Positions 35,364 through 43,551 of a stretch of DNA of 64,000 bases are shown here, in pieces (positions within the stretch are counted from its first letter, which is position 1; each line of letters starts with the position of its first letter). Position numbers and translations under genes: made by a program. Location of the stretch: NCBI RefSeq assembly GCF_035830635.1, contig NZ_JAYMFI010000007.1:62001-126000 (forward strand), given 5' to 3'. This DNA comes from Adlercreutzia shanghongiae. Its GTDB lineage: Bacteria; Actinomycetota; Coriobacteriia; Coriobacteriales; Eggerthellaceae. The notes under the pieces were generated by a model, which saw nothing but the letters and a program-made list of their open reading frames with translations, ran no database searches and was not told the DNA's origin.

Positions 35364-35852
35364 ATGGAAATCCTCATCACGTGCAGCCATCGCGAGGAAG
35401 CCGTCGAGCCGCTTCCCATTCACGACCTCGCCCTGTTCGTCTTGGAGAGCGAGAACAAGCCCGTCAACACGGAGGTGTCCATCAGTTTCGTCGACGACGA
35501 GGCCATGACCGAGCTCAACGGACGCTTCCGCGGCATGGAGGGCCCCACCGACGTGCTCTCCTTCGAGTGCGACAACATCGCCGACGACATCACGGCGGCC
35601 GACGGTCCGGCTTGCCCGCTCTACGAGTTGGGCGACGTCATCATCGCCCCGGACGTGGCCGAGCGCCAAAGCGCCGAGTTCGGCAACACCTTCGAGCAGG
35701 AGATCTCGCTTCTGGTCGTTCACGGCCTTCTGCATCTGTGCGGCTACGATCACATCGTCGATGAAGAGGCCGAAGTCATGGAAGCCCGCGAGCGCGAGCT
35801 GCTCACCGCTTGGGCCGAGCGCGAGCTGCCGCCCATGGCCGAGAATCGCTAG
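35364..35852 (+). CDS. ybeY: Endoribonuclease YbeY (rRNA maturation factor)
   Basis: Zinc-dependent RNase for 16S rRNA 3' processing and ribosome quality control. The 162-residue protein has the metal motif HGLLHLCGYDH (H120, H124, H130) and the upstream substrate region NGRFRGMEGPTDVLSFE. It sits between phoH and dgkA as in Bacillus (yqfG). Confidence 0.95.
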   Translation: MEILITCSHREEAVEPLPIHDLALFVLESENKPVNTEVSISFVDDEAMTELNGRFRGMEGPTDVLSFECDNIADDITAADGPACPLYELGDVIIAPDVAERQSAEFGNTFEQEISLLVVHGLLHLCGYDHIVDEEAEVMEARERELLTAWAERELPPMAENR

Positions 35853-35861
35853 GAACCGGCC

Positions 35862-36287
35862 TTGCCGGACCGCGCCCCCAAAGAGCCGCTGACCCGCACC
35901 GCTCAGGACAGCCGCCGCTGCGGTGAGGGTCGCTTCCCCCTTGCATGCGCCTTTCGCTGCGCCGGCCGGGGCGTCGCCTACGCATTCACTTCCCAGCGCA
36001 ACCTCAAGATTCAGTGGGCCATCGGCGCCTTGGCCGTCATCGCCGGCATCTCCCTCGGCATAGGCCAGGCCGAATGGCTCGCCTTGGTGCTCTGCATCAT
36101 GGTGGTCGCGGTTGCCGAGGTGCTGAACACCGCCATCGAATCGGTGGTCGACATCGCCTCGCCCGAATGGCACCCCTTGGCCAAGGCCGCCAAGGACGCC
36201 GCGGCCGGGGCCGTGCTGCTCGCTTCTATCGGCTCGGTCGTCTGCGGCCTCATCATCTTCGTTCCGCACCTTCTCGCCCTCATCTGA
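35862..36287 (+). CDS. dgkA: Diacylglycerol kinase family / undecaprenol kinase
   Basis: Small integral membrane kinase; in Gram-positive bacteria relatives phosphorylate undecaprenol. The 141-residue protein has a soluble N-terminus, FRCAGRGVAYAFTSQRNLKIQW, then three membrane helices, and the active-site motif EVLNTAIESVVD followed by KAAKDAAAGAVLL. A TTG start at 35862 follows TAGGAACC. Position between ybeY and era is the conserved one. Confidence 0.9.
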   Translation: MPDRAPKEPLTRTAQDSRRCGEGRFPLACAFRCAGRGVAYAFTSQRNLKIQWAIGALAVIAGISLGIGQAEWLALVLCIMVVAVAEVLNTAIESVVDIASPEWHPLAKAAKDAAAGAVLLASIGSVVCGLIIFVPHLLALI

Positions 36288-36297
36288 AAGGAACACC

Positions 36298-37251
36298 ATG
36301 GACCTCGACGCTTACTTCGCTGAAAACCCCATGGGTGGCTCGTTTCCCACCAACTCCGACTTCAAGAGCGGCTTCGTTACGCTTGTCGGGCGTCCCAACG
36401 CGGGGAAATCGACGCTGTTGAACGCCATCATGGGCAAGAAGATCGCCATCACCTCCAACACGGCCCAGACCACGCGCCATCGCTTCCGCGCCGTGTACAC
36501 CACCGACGACATGCAGATGATCATCGTGGACACGCCCGGCCTGCACAAACCTCAGGACGCCCTGAGCGAGGAGCTGAACACGAGCGCCATCAAAGCCTTG
36601 GAGGACGTGGACGTGGTGGCCATGCTCATCGACGCCTCCAAGCCCATCGGCCGGGGCGACGAGTGGGTGGCCGCCCAGGTGCGCGCTTCGAAGGGCTCGG
36701 CCAAGATCTGCGTGCTCTCGAAAACCGACCTCGCTACCGAAGCCGAAATCAGCGCCCAGCGCGAAGCCGCTGAGAAGCTCTGCGACTGGGACGCCATGGT
36801 GGCGCTTTCCGCCGAGACGGGGTGCAACGTGGACGCCTTCGTGGAAGAGGTGCAGTTCCTTCTGCCCCAGGGCCCGGCGTGGTTCCCGGCCGACATGGAA
36901 ACCGACCAGCCCTTGGAAGTGATGGTAGCCGAGTTCATCCGCGAGAAGGTGCTGCGCAACTTCTTCGACGAGGTGCCCCATGCCATCGGCGTGGGCGTGG
37001 AGGAGATGGAGTTCGAGGCCCCCAACCTCTACCGCATCTACGCCGTCATCTACGTGGAGCGCGATAGCCAGAAGGGCATCATCATCGGCAAGCGCGGCGC
37101 GGCCATCAAGCGCATCGGCACCGAGGCCCGCAGAGACCTGGAGATGCTCTTAGGTGCAAAGGTATTCCTCGACCTCTCCGTGAAGGTTCGCAAGAACTGG
37201 CGCCGCGACGCAAACCAAATCCGCCGCTTCGGCTACGGCGAGGGAGCGTAA
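36298..37251 (+). CDS. era: GTPase Era
   Basis: Essential GTPase assisting 30S assembly by binding the 3' end of 16S rRNA. The 317-residue protein has G1 GRPNAGKST (31-39), the T of NTAQTTRH, DTPGLHKP, SKTD, and a C-terminal KH domain (KGIIIGKRGAAIKRIG). The N-terminus is about 20 residues longer than typical. RBS GAAAGGAAC. In Bacillus recO follows; here 4.3 kb of other genes come first. Confidence 0.96.
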   Translation: MDLDAYFAENPMGGSFPTNSDFKSGFVTLVGRPNAGKSTLLNAIMGKKIAITSNTAQTTRHRFRAVYTTDDMQMIIVDTPGLHKPQDALSEELNTSAIKALEDVDVVAMLIDASKPIGRGDEWVAAQVRASKGSAKICVLSKTDLATEAEISAQREAAEKLCDWDAMVALSAETGCNVDAFVEEVQFLLPQGPAWFPADMETDQPLEVMVAEFIREKVLRNFFDEVPHAIGVGVEEMEFEAPNLYRIYAVIYVERDSQKGIIIGKRGAAIKRIGTEARRDLEMLLGAKVFLDLSVKVRKNWRRDANQIRRFGYGEGA

Positions 37252-37621
37252 CTGTCCCCAGCCAAGTGTGCTCGCATCGAACAAGCCAATGAGAGCTTTT
37301 GTTCAAGATGATTGAGTCTAACGCCAGTGTCGCCGTAGTCCAAGTGCCGCGAGTTGGACGAGTGTGTCATAGCCTCTGGCGCTTGAGACGCTGGTCGCAA
37401 TGGCGGAGGAGTCGCCCTGCTGTCTGTCCGAGGACGACTTTGCCTTAGTAAGACAAATTGAATAGGGCATAGATGAGGAGTTCTTCGCATGGCTCTCTCA
37501 GGTCGAGAGGCGGTAGCTGGGTCCTTTTCCCAATTTCCAGCGAAAAGTTGATAGCCACAGGCAGGCATTCGGGTGCATAATGGGGCAAAAGTCCTGATGA
37601 TAATGAGGAAAGGTGAAGATC
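37252..37621 (+). other. Gene-free stretch after era
   Basis: No credible gene, terminator or known RNA seen. Base composition looks less GC-rich than the flanking genes and the codon pattern is lost, fitting decayed or acquired sequence at the left edge of the islet. Confidence 0.5.
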
Positions 37622-38995
37622 GTGATTTGCGAGAACTGTGGATGCGATTACGCGCGCAGCCGCCCGGCGTGCCCGGAATGCGGGACACCGGCGTCCGGCT
37701 ATGAGAAATGGGCGACCGACGGGGAGTGGGCCGCGCCAGCGCCCGTCGAAGGCGAGGAGCTGCCACCGGTTCTGGCGAGCTGGCGCACCTCAGTTGGGTG
37801 GTCGATCGCGGGCCTGCTCGTCGGCAGCTACCTCGTTGGCTTTGCGTGCATGGCGGTGGCTGCGCTTCTGGCGGCGGGGCTGACGGCAATCCTGCTGGGT
37901 GCCGGGGCACCCCTCGCCCAGGCGTCGCCCGTGGTTCAGTTCGCGCTCTGCGTTGGGCTGCTGACGGGCGTTCTCCAGTATGCTGTCATGATTATCTATG
38001 CGGTCCTGTTCTACCCGTCCTACTTCACGAATCGGCCGCAACTTCGGTCGAGCGCCGTCATCAGCTTCGCCAACTGCGCGTTCGGCGGCCTCGTTTTCGG
38101 CCTGTTGTGGAACTCTAACCTTACGAAGCGCGTCAAGGGCATGTCGGCCAAGGTGTGCACTGCGCTGTACGCCGCCTGCCTAGCGCTCTTTATCGTGGCA
38201 ACGCCTGTTGCTCTCTATTTCGGAAATGTTCATCCTCAGGAGTTCCTGCGCGCATGGTCTCAGGCCTATCCTGAGATGGCCGACCCTGGCGCGCGGTCCG
38301 ACGTGTCGTCTTCAGGCCACTCCGATGCGTCCGCAGACGGACGCGACGCTGATGCTCCCGAGGCGACGGCGCCCGAAGCGGAACTGGCGTCCACGGACCT
38401 GGAGGCTGCCCAGAAGGTGGCCACGACGGCCATCGGCGCGCTGCCGGACAACCTGACGTGCGTCATGGAGACCGAGGTCGTCGCAGACGGTCAATCTCGG
38501 GCGACAGCACATGTGGAGATCCTGCGGGACGGCCGTGACGCGGTGCTGTATGTGGAGACCGATGGGAACGAGGACGACGCGATGCTCACGTTCTTCCAGG
38601 GCGACGAGAACATGGTGTTCCAGGGGGGCCTGTTTGTGTCGAAGGGGGAGGGCGGTCTGCCGGAAGACTCAACCGGCAGCGAGCAGGCCCTCGCGCTGGT
38701 CGACCTCGCCGGGCAAGCCTACGCCTACGACCACGAGGAGGGCGTCACCGAATACGTGTTCGTCGTAGAGGGGAGCGTCCTGCCGCCCGACATGAACTTC
38801 GAGGGAGTGAAGAGCGTCGACTACATTGATTTGCATTACTATCTCGATGCCGACGGGGTCCTGGTCGAGCTGTACACGGAGGTGAACGGCATCGCGCCCG
38901 CCGCGCAGGGCGGCGATCCCGTCGTTGTCTCCGCCGATGCCTGGTACTCCGACTTCGGCACCACGGAGGTGCCGCTCATGCCTGAGGGCTACTAG
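37622..38995 (+). CDS. Hypothetical zinc-ribbon multi-pass membrane protein
   Basis: No named family recognised. The 457-residue protein starts with a zinc ribbon (ICENCGCDY...CPECG; four cysteines in the first 25 residues), then a proline-rich link, three or four hydrophobic helices (about 60-215), a Ser/Asp/Ala-rich spacer and a soluble C-terminal domain of about 200 residues with the look of secreted lipoprotein-like folds (VETDGNEDDAMLTFFQG, YIDLHYYLDADGVLVELYTEV). The GTG at 37622 has AAAGGTG at good spacing; a GTG at 37613 would add three residues. It is the first gene of the islet between era and recO. Confidence 0.7.
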   Translation: MICENCGCDYARSRPACPECGTPASGYEKWATDGEWAAPAPVEGEELPPVLASWRTSVGWSIAGLLVGSYLVGFACMAVAALLAAGLTAILLGAGAPLAQASPVVQFALCVGLLTGVLQYAVMIIYAVLFYPSYFTNRPQLRSSAVISFANCAFGGLVFGLLWNSNLTKRVKGMSAKVCTALYAACLALFIVATPVALYFGNVHPQEFLRAWSQAYPEMADPGARSDVSSSGHSDASADGRDADAPEATAPEAELASTDLEAAQKVATTAIGALPDNLTCVMETEVVADGQSRATAHVEILRDGRDAVLYVETDGNEDDAMLTFFQGDENMVFQGGLFVSKGEGGLPEDSTGSEQALALVDLAGQAYAYDHEEGVTEYVFVVEGSVLPPDMNFEGVKSVDYIDLHYYLDADGVLVELYTEVNGIAPAAQGGDPVVVSADAWYSDFGTTEVPLMPEGY

Positions 38996-39032
38996 AGCCA
39001 ATGGAGCGAGAAAGCTCTGCTTGTGCGCCCAA

Positions 39033-39113
39033 ATGCACTATCTGATAAAGGACCTTCCAGAAGGCACTAAAATCAGCAACGTCCGCTTCGATCGGGGAGA
39101 GCCGTGCGACTGA
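39033..39113 (+). pseudogene. Decayed C-terminal fragment of a Tdi1/DUF1851-like protein
   Basis: The frame reads LIKDLPEGTKISNVRFD, very close to VKDLPEGTKIGNISFE, the last residues of the intact Tdi1-like protein encoded at 40714-41373. No upstream part of the domain is detectable, so this is a remnant of a second copy. The next gene starts within it. Confidence 0.6.
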
Positions 39114-40480
39114 ATTGGATAGATATCGAATGGCCCTATCGGGAAGATCCTGCCACAGTGGATCGGCTCGTCGCCGAGGGCTTTACGCGCAATCAGGCAG
39201 TGAGCCGCGATTACGAGCAAAACTGGGCGGGCAAGCAGCAGACATTCAGAACTCTCACGGCAGGCGTCACGAAGCAAGTGAGCCTTGAGGTGGGTGAGAT
39301 CAAGACGAATGGGTTCTGGAAGCTTTCCGTGATGTGCGTTCCCGACGATAGCGAGCTTGCCGTCTGCTGCGACAGCGCAGGCGTCCTATCGGTTCCCGTG
39401 GCGTTCGATCCAGAGCCTCTGCTGCTGGCCGACGACGAGGAGGTGAGGCGGACCGGGCTGACGCTCATGCGGATAGGGGTAGATCTGGCGCAGCGCGCAA
39501 CGGGGGAGGACCTGTCAGGAATCTTGTCGGCATGCGAGTCGGTGGGCACCCAGGAGCCGAATCGGCCATGGAGGTACGCTTCCTGCGCTTCGAGAGCAGG
39601 GGATACGGCCTACGTGGAGGTTCTCTTCGGCACGCTGAGTCACGACGTCTGGATGGCGATCTGCGACGGTTCGGGGTCGGTTCTCAACCGAACGCTCGTC
39701 GCGCGGCTGTCGCCACTCACATTCGATCTACGACGCCAGTGCCTGGGAAGCTTGGCCTGGGACGGAGACGAGATCGCCGTGTTAACGGCGAAATCAGGGC
39801 TCACATTCAGGCTGCACAAGCATGGCGATGATTCGTTGGACGGGGAGACGTCTCCGGGAATCATGATAAAGGGCGCCGGAACGAGCCCCGATGTGTCGAG
39901 TCGGATCTGCGCGGCGACGTCGTACGTGTGCGAGATGGCGGCTAGGGCCGTCCACGCCGAGCTCGATTTGCTGGGATGCTCCCTGGAGATCGCCTGCGGA
40001 AGGGATGCCCGGCCGTCAGCCGTCCTGGAAGAGGGACTCCTTCGCGTTGAAGTCGCTTTCGATGCGAGAGAGCTTCTGCGGCTGTCCTCGCAAAAACGCG
40101 GCGCCGTCTCCACTGGCATACTGAGAATCGCGGCCATCGAGCTTTCCGACGTCCTCCCTGCTCTTTCCGAAGCGCTGCAAATGGCGTGCGAGGACATCGA
40201 GGAGGGCGGGTGTCGATACAGGTGGGCGCTCCTATCGTCAGAATCTCCCGACGGGAGAAGGGCGGAGCTGATATGCAGCTACACGACCAGTATCTGCACG
40301 ATCGAGGTCGTGGTCAGCGACACCAGCGGCGCAGCCTTGGCGGCGAGCCCCGTTTTCTGTCTGGCAGCTGGCGCGCGCATCCCCCCAAGGGAGTTCTTCG
40401 GCGCATTCGAGTGGATGGGCCGGGAGTCTCTCTATCTGGGGGCAAGGACAGGGTTCGGCTTCAAGATGAATTTGAGATGA
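39104..40480 (+). CDS. Hypothetical protein, 458 residues, internally duplicated
   Basis: No family recognised. Soluble, no signal peptide or membrane helix. Two halves end alike: LRRQCLGSLAWDGDEIAVLTAKSGLTFRL (about 208-237) and PPREFFGAFEWMGRESLYLGARTGFGFKM (about 427-456), suggesting an old internal duplication. Beta-rich segments with alternating hydrophobic residues precede each (for example YVEVLFGTLSHDVWMAI and AELICSYTTSICTIEVVV). GGGGAGA lies before the GTG. It stands between a Tdi1-like remnant and an intact Tdi1-like gene, so a role linked to toxin immunity is conceivable but unproven. Confidence 0.65.
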   Translation: MRLNWIDIEWPYREDPATVDRLVAEGFTRNQAVSRDYEQNWAGKQQTFRTLTAGVTKQVSLEVGEIKTNGFWKLSVMCVPDDSELAVCCDSAGVLSVPVAFDPEPLLLADDEEVRRTGLTLMRIGVDLAQRATGEDLSGILSACESVGTQEPNRPWRYASCASRAGDTAYVEVLFGTLSHDVWMAICDGSGSVLNRTLVARLSPLTFDLRRQCLGSLAWDGDEIAVLTAKSGLTFRLHKHGDDSLDGETSPGIMIKGAGTSPDVSSRICAATSYVCEMAARAVHAELDLLGCSLEIACGRDARPSAVLEEGLLRVEVAFDARELLRLSSQKRGAVSTGILRIAAIELSDVLPALSEALQMACEDIEEGGCRYRWALLSSESPDGRRAELICSYTTSICTIEVVVSDTSGAALAASPVFCLAAGARIPPREFFGAFEWMGRESLYLGARTGFGFKMNLR

Positions 40481-40549
40481 GGACGGCGCGGCTGTGTTCG
40501 GCATAGGCGCGGTGTTGGCTCTCATCTCCGTAAGGCGGTAACGGTTTCG

Positions 40550-40577
40550 TTGGCCGACCAAGAAGAAGTGCTATATT
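40550..40577 (+). promoter_or_regulatory. Promoter of the Tdi1-like gene
   Basis: TTGGCC (40550-40555) and TATATT (40572-40577), 16-base spacer. Confidence 0.55.
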
Positions 40578-40597
40578 GGCAAACATGGTAGTGAAGT

Positions 40598-40681
40598 GCG
40601 GGTTTCGCCGGCCGATAGGACGAAGGCACGCGGATTGGGGCCTTCGGGAGATGCGCCGCTGCGGACATAAGCGAAACCGCG
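40598..40681 (+). ncRNA. Candidate folded leader of the Tdi1-like gene
   Basis: GCGGGTTTCGC (40598-40608) pairs with GCGAAACCGC (40671-40680), one G bulged, closing an inner hairpin CGAAGGC (40621-40627) / GCCTTCG (40640-40646). The structure starts about 15 bases after the predicted transcription start. No known class recognised. Confidence 0.35.
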
Positions 40682-40713
40682 AGAAGTGAGAGTCTTGAGC
40701 GATAGGAGGCACC

Positions 40714-41373
40714 ATGTTTTGGAACCGCAAGAAGAAGGAGCAGCAGCAGGCCGTGCAGCCCGAGGTCGCGGGCGCGCAGCCGCTGCCGGCTGAGTCGCCG
40801 TTCGCCCCGTTCCTGCGCAGCTTCGGGTACGAGGTCGCGGACGCCCCGGCTTCGGCCGACCCCTACGCCGAGCTCGTGGACACGCTCGGCGGCCGCTCGT
40901 TCGGCGACGGTCTGTTCACCGTCTTCCGCCGCGACGAGCTCCCGAAGTGGAGGGAGCTGATAGGCGCCTTCTACACGGACTACCGCGGGGAGTTCAGCCC
41001 GGTGGGCTACAACTGGCTCGGCCAGTGCTATGTCCTCGACGCGCAGGGGAGCGTCGACATCCTCGAGCCGGAGGCGTCCAGCACGTCCTGCACGGACATG
41101 GGCCTCGTGGAGTTCCTCAACGTCGACGGCGTCGGCAACCGCGATAACGCGTTCCTTGAGGCGGGCTACGAGGAGTGGCTCTCCGGCCACGATCCCGTCG
41201 CGGGCGGCAACTGCGTCGGCTACACCGTGCCGCTGTTCCTGGGCGGCAAGGACGAGGGCGACAACATGGACATCGTGGACATGGAAGTGTACTGGGGCAT
41301 GACGGGCCAGCTGTGGGAGGCTGTGAAGGACCTGCCCGAGGGCACCAAGATCGGCAACATCAGTTTTGAATAA
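40714..41373 (+). CDS. Tdi1/DUF1851-like immunity-type protein
   Basis: A 219-residue soluble protein. The central and C-terminal pattern (FRSFGY..., YNWLGQCYVLD, PLFLGGKDEGDNMDIVDMEVYWGMTGQLW) matches proteins annotated as T6SS immunity protein Tdi1 or GAD-like/DUF1851, which protect against DNase or other polymorphic toxins. No type VI secretion gene is present, so here it would be an orphan immunity protein or serve another role. The first 20 residues are basic and polar (FWNRKKKEQQQ). Strong GATAGGAGG ribosome-binding sequence. The fragment at 39033-39113 is a dead relative. Confidence 0.7.
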   Translation: MFWNRKKKEQQQAVQPEVAGAQPLPAESPFAPFLRSFGYEVADAPASADPYAELVDTLGGRSFGDGLFTVFRRDELPKWRELIGAFYTDYRGEFSPVGYNWLGQCYVLDAQGSVDILEPEASSTSCTDMGLVEFLNVDGVGNRDNAFLEAGYEEWLSGHDPVAGGNCVGYTVPLFLGGKDEGDNMDIVDMEVYWGMTGQLWEAVKDLPEGTKIGNISFE

Positions 41374-41568
41374 GGCCGATTCCTTTGGATGCCGGGGGCT
41401 CTCCGAGGTGGAAGAGGGAAGTGCTGACGGAGCGCTTCCCTCGGGAGAAATGATTCGCTGACTTGTTTGGCCAAACCAGTAACTTTGTTGTTGCTGGATG
41501 TGCGGGCTGCTTGATGGGAAAATCGGCTACAATTCTCTTCATCTGTGGAATCAATGAGGAGAACGTCG

Positions 41569-43539
41569 ATGAAATGCCCCAACTGCTCATTCGATAATCG
41601 TGACGACGCCGCGTTTTGCGAGAACTGCGGCGAGGTCTTTGTTTCCAGCGGCGCCCGCACCATCAACGTGCCGCCGGTAGTCGAGGTGCCCCCGGTCGTG
41701 AAGGTGCCCGATATCGCTTCAAAGCCGCAGCCTTCCGCGCCTCGGGCCTCGGTGGCTGACCTGGTAGACCCCATTCCCGACGGGCCCGACGTTCCCGACC
41801 TATCGGGCTTCGAGCGTTTGGTGGACTCGAGCTATGTTCCGCCCGCCACGGCCCAGGCGGGGGACACGGCCGAGATTCCCCGCATCAACGACGAGTACGT
41901 GCCCCGGGCACGCAACTACGCCATGGGGCTGACGGAAAAAGAGCTGCGCCGTCGCGATCGCCAGCAGCAGAAGCTCGCGAAGAAGTTCTCCAAGATGCAG
42001 GAGAAGGAAGAGGCACGCAAGGCCAAGGAGCTGATGAAGGCCGAGAAGGAGCGTTTGCGCGCCGAGACTGCGGCTGAGAAGGAGCGCATCCGCGCGGCCG
42101 AGGCCGAGGCCCGCGAGCAGCGCCGTGCGGCGGAAGCCGCCGAGCGCGAGCGCCTTGCAGCCCTCGAACGCGAGGAGCAGGAGCGTCTGGCGGCCTTGGA
42201 GCGCGAAGAGCAGGAGCGCCGAGAGGAAGAGCGCGCGGCCCAGCTTACGGTGGAGGGCGCCCACGTTAAGGCCCCCGAGCCCGAGACCGACCTTATCCTC
42301 GATGCGTCTGAGACGACTCCGGTTGAAGAGCCGACTGCCGAAGCCGAGCTCATCGAGGCCGCCTCGGCCATTGTGGTGGCCGACCAGGCCGCCCTTACCC
42401 AGCGGGAGGCGGAGCCTGTCACGGGCGAGATCGACCTTACCTTCGACGATGCGCCTGAGCAGGCTTTCGAAGACGGGGATGGCGCCCCGGATGCCTTCGA
42501 TGCCGATAAGGCCGCCTTCACCGAAGAGCCCGGCGCCTTCGACGCGCTGACCGAGGATGCGCCTCTGGGCGAGCTTAAGCCCGCGCGATCCAAGGCCCCG
42601 CTCATCGCCGCCCTTTGCATCGCCTGCGCCGTGGTGCTGCTGATGGTCGCCGGAGGCACCTATTTGGCCGAGATGTGGGGCGGTAAGTCCGTTCCCGAAG
42701 TCGTTGGCTTAAGCCAGCTCGAAGCTGCAGATGCCTTGGCCGCCAAGGGCTTTACGGTTGAAGTGGCCGAAGAGAAGTCCGACGAGCCCCAGGGCACGGT
42801 CTTAGGCAGTGACCCGGAGCAGGGCAAGCGCGCCGAGGAGGGCAGCACGGTAACGCTGACGGTCGCAACGCCGCGCACGGTTCCCGCCATCGTGGGACTT
42901 TCCCAGACCGAGGCTGCCGATGCGCTGACGGGCGAGGGCCTTGCAGCCGTCACCTACGCCGAGCAGAAATCCAATGAGCCGGCGGGCACCGTGCTCGCTG
43001 TGAGCCCCGAGGCGGGCACTGAGGTGAAATCCGCCGACGCCATCACGGTGACCGTGGCCGTTCCCTATACCGTGCCTTCCGTCGAGGGACTCTCCGAAGG
43101 CGACGCCAAGGCGGCGCTCGAGGCCGAGGGCTACAACGTGGATACCGAGTGGTACACCACCGAGGACATCGAGGAGGGCACGGCCGTCTCCACCGATCCT
43201 GCGGCGGGCACCGAGCTCAATTCCGGGTCGGACGTGGTGCTCTACATCGCGCACTCCCGCGGCACGGAGCTGGTGGAGCTTACCCGCGAGATATTGCCCG
43301 GAGCCAATCTGAAAACCGACGAGGGCAGCTTCAAGGTGGAGAACATCAAGAACTGCGCCTACCGCGGCGAGGGCGAGGTGCTCTACACCGTAGAGGCTCG
43401 CCAATACGAAGTGGTGACCATGCCCTTCGGCCTCGGCCAGGAGACTGTGTTCTCCAAAACGCTCACGACCATCGAGGGCGGCATCGTCTGGAACGACGAC
43501 AACGAGGTGTCCTACGCCAGCCCCTCCATCCGCTACTAA
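41569..43539 (+). CDS. Zinc-ribbon, coiled-coil, single-pass membrane protein with three PASTA repeats
   Basis: A 656-residue protein. N-terminal zinc ribbon MKCPNCSFDNRDDAAFCENCG; a charged coiled coil of Lys/Glu/Arg/Ala (about 120-225) that includes two LAALEREEQER units; an acidic linker; one membrane helix (about 343-362); three extracellular PASTA repeats beginning VPEVVGLS (375), VPAIVGLS (438) and VPSVEGLS (501); and a short C-terminal beta domain. PASTA repeats are known to bind peptidoglycan fragments, usually in Ser/Thr kinases; here a zinc ribbon and coil replace the kinase. It may link wall status to a cytoplasmic partner. The ATG at 41569 follows ATGAGGAGAACG. recO follows 12 bases on. 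Confidence 0.8.
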   Translation: MKCPNCSFDNRDDAAFCENCGEVFVSSGARTINVPPVVEVPPVVKVPDIASKPQPSAPRASVADLVDPIPDGPDVPDLSGFERLVDSSYVPPATAQAGDTAEIPRINDEYVPRARNYAMGLTEKELRRRDRQQQKLAKKFSKMQEKEEARKAKELMKAEKERLRAETAAEKERIRAAEAEAREQRRAAEAAERERLAALEREEQERLAALEREEQERREEERAAQLTVEGAHVKAPEPETDLILDASETTPVEEPTAEAELIEAASAIVVADQAALTQREAEPVTGEIDLTFDDAPEQAFEDGDGAPDAFDADKAAFTEEPGAFDALTEDAPLGELKPARSKAPLIAALCIACAVVLLMVAGGTYLAEMWGGKSVPEVVGLSQLEAADALAAKGFTVEVAEEKSDEPQGTVLGSDPEQGKRAEEGSTVTLTVATPRTVPAIVGLSQTEAADALTGEGLAAVTYAEQKSNEPAGTVLAVSPEAGTEVKSADAITVTVAVPYTVPSVEGLSEGDAKAALEAEGYNVDTEWYTTEDIEEGTAVSTDPAAGTELNSGSDVVLYIAHSRGTELVELTREILPGANLKTDEGSFKVENIKNCAYRGEGEVLYTVEARQYEVVTMPFGLGQETVFSKTLTTIEGGIVWNDDNEVSYASPSIRY

Positions 43540-43551
43540 AAGGCGCTGACG

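Noticed and set aside
37233..37910. Reverse-strand frame of 225 codons across the gap after era
   Set aside because: It overlaps the zinc-ribbon gene antisense, has no start signal and shows an Arg/Pro/Ser-rich shadow composition.
40714..41373. Type VI secretion locus
   Set aside because: Only an immunity-type domain is present; no tss, hcp or vgrG genes are visible.
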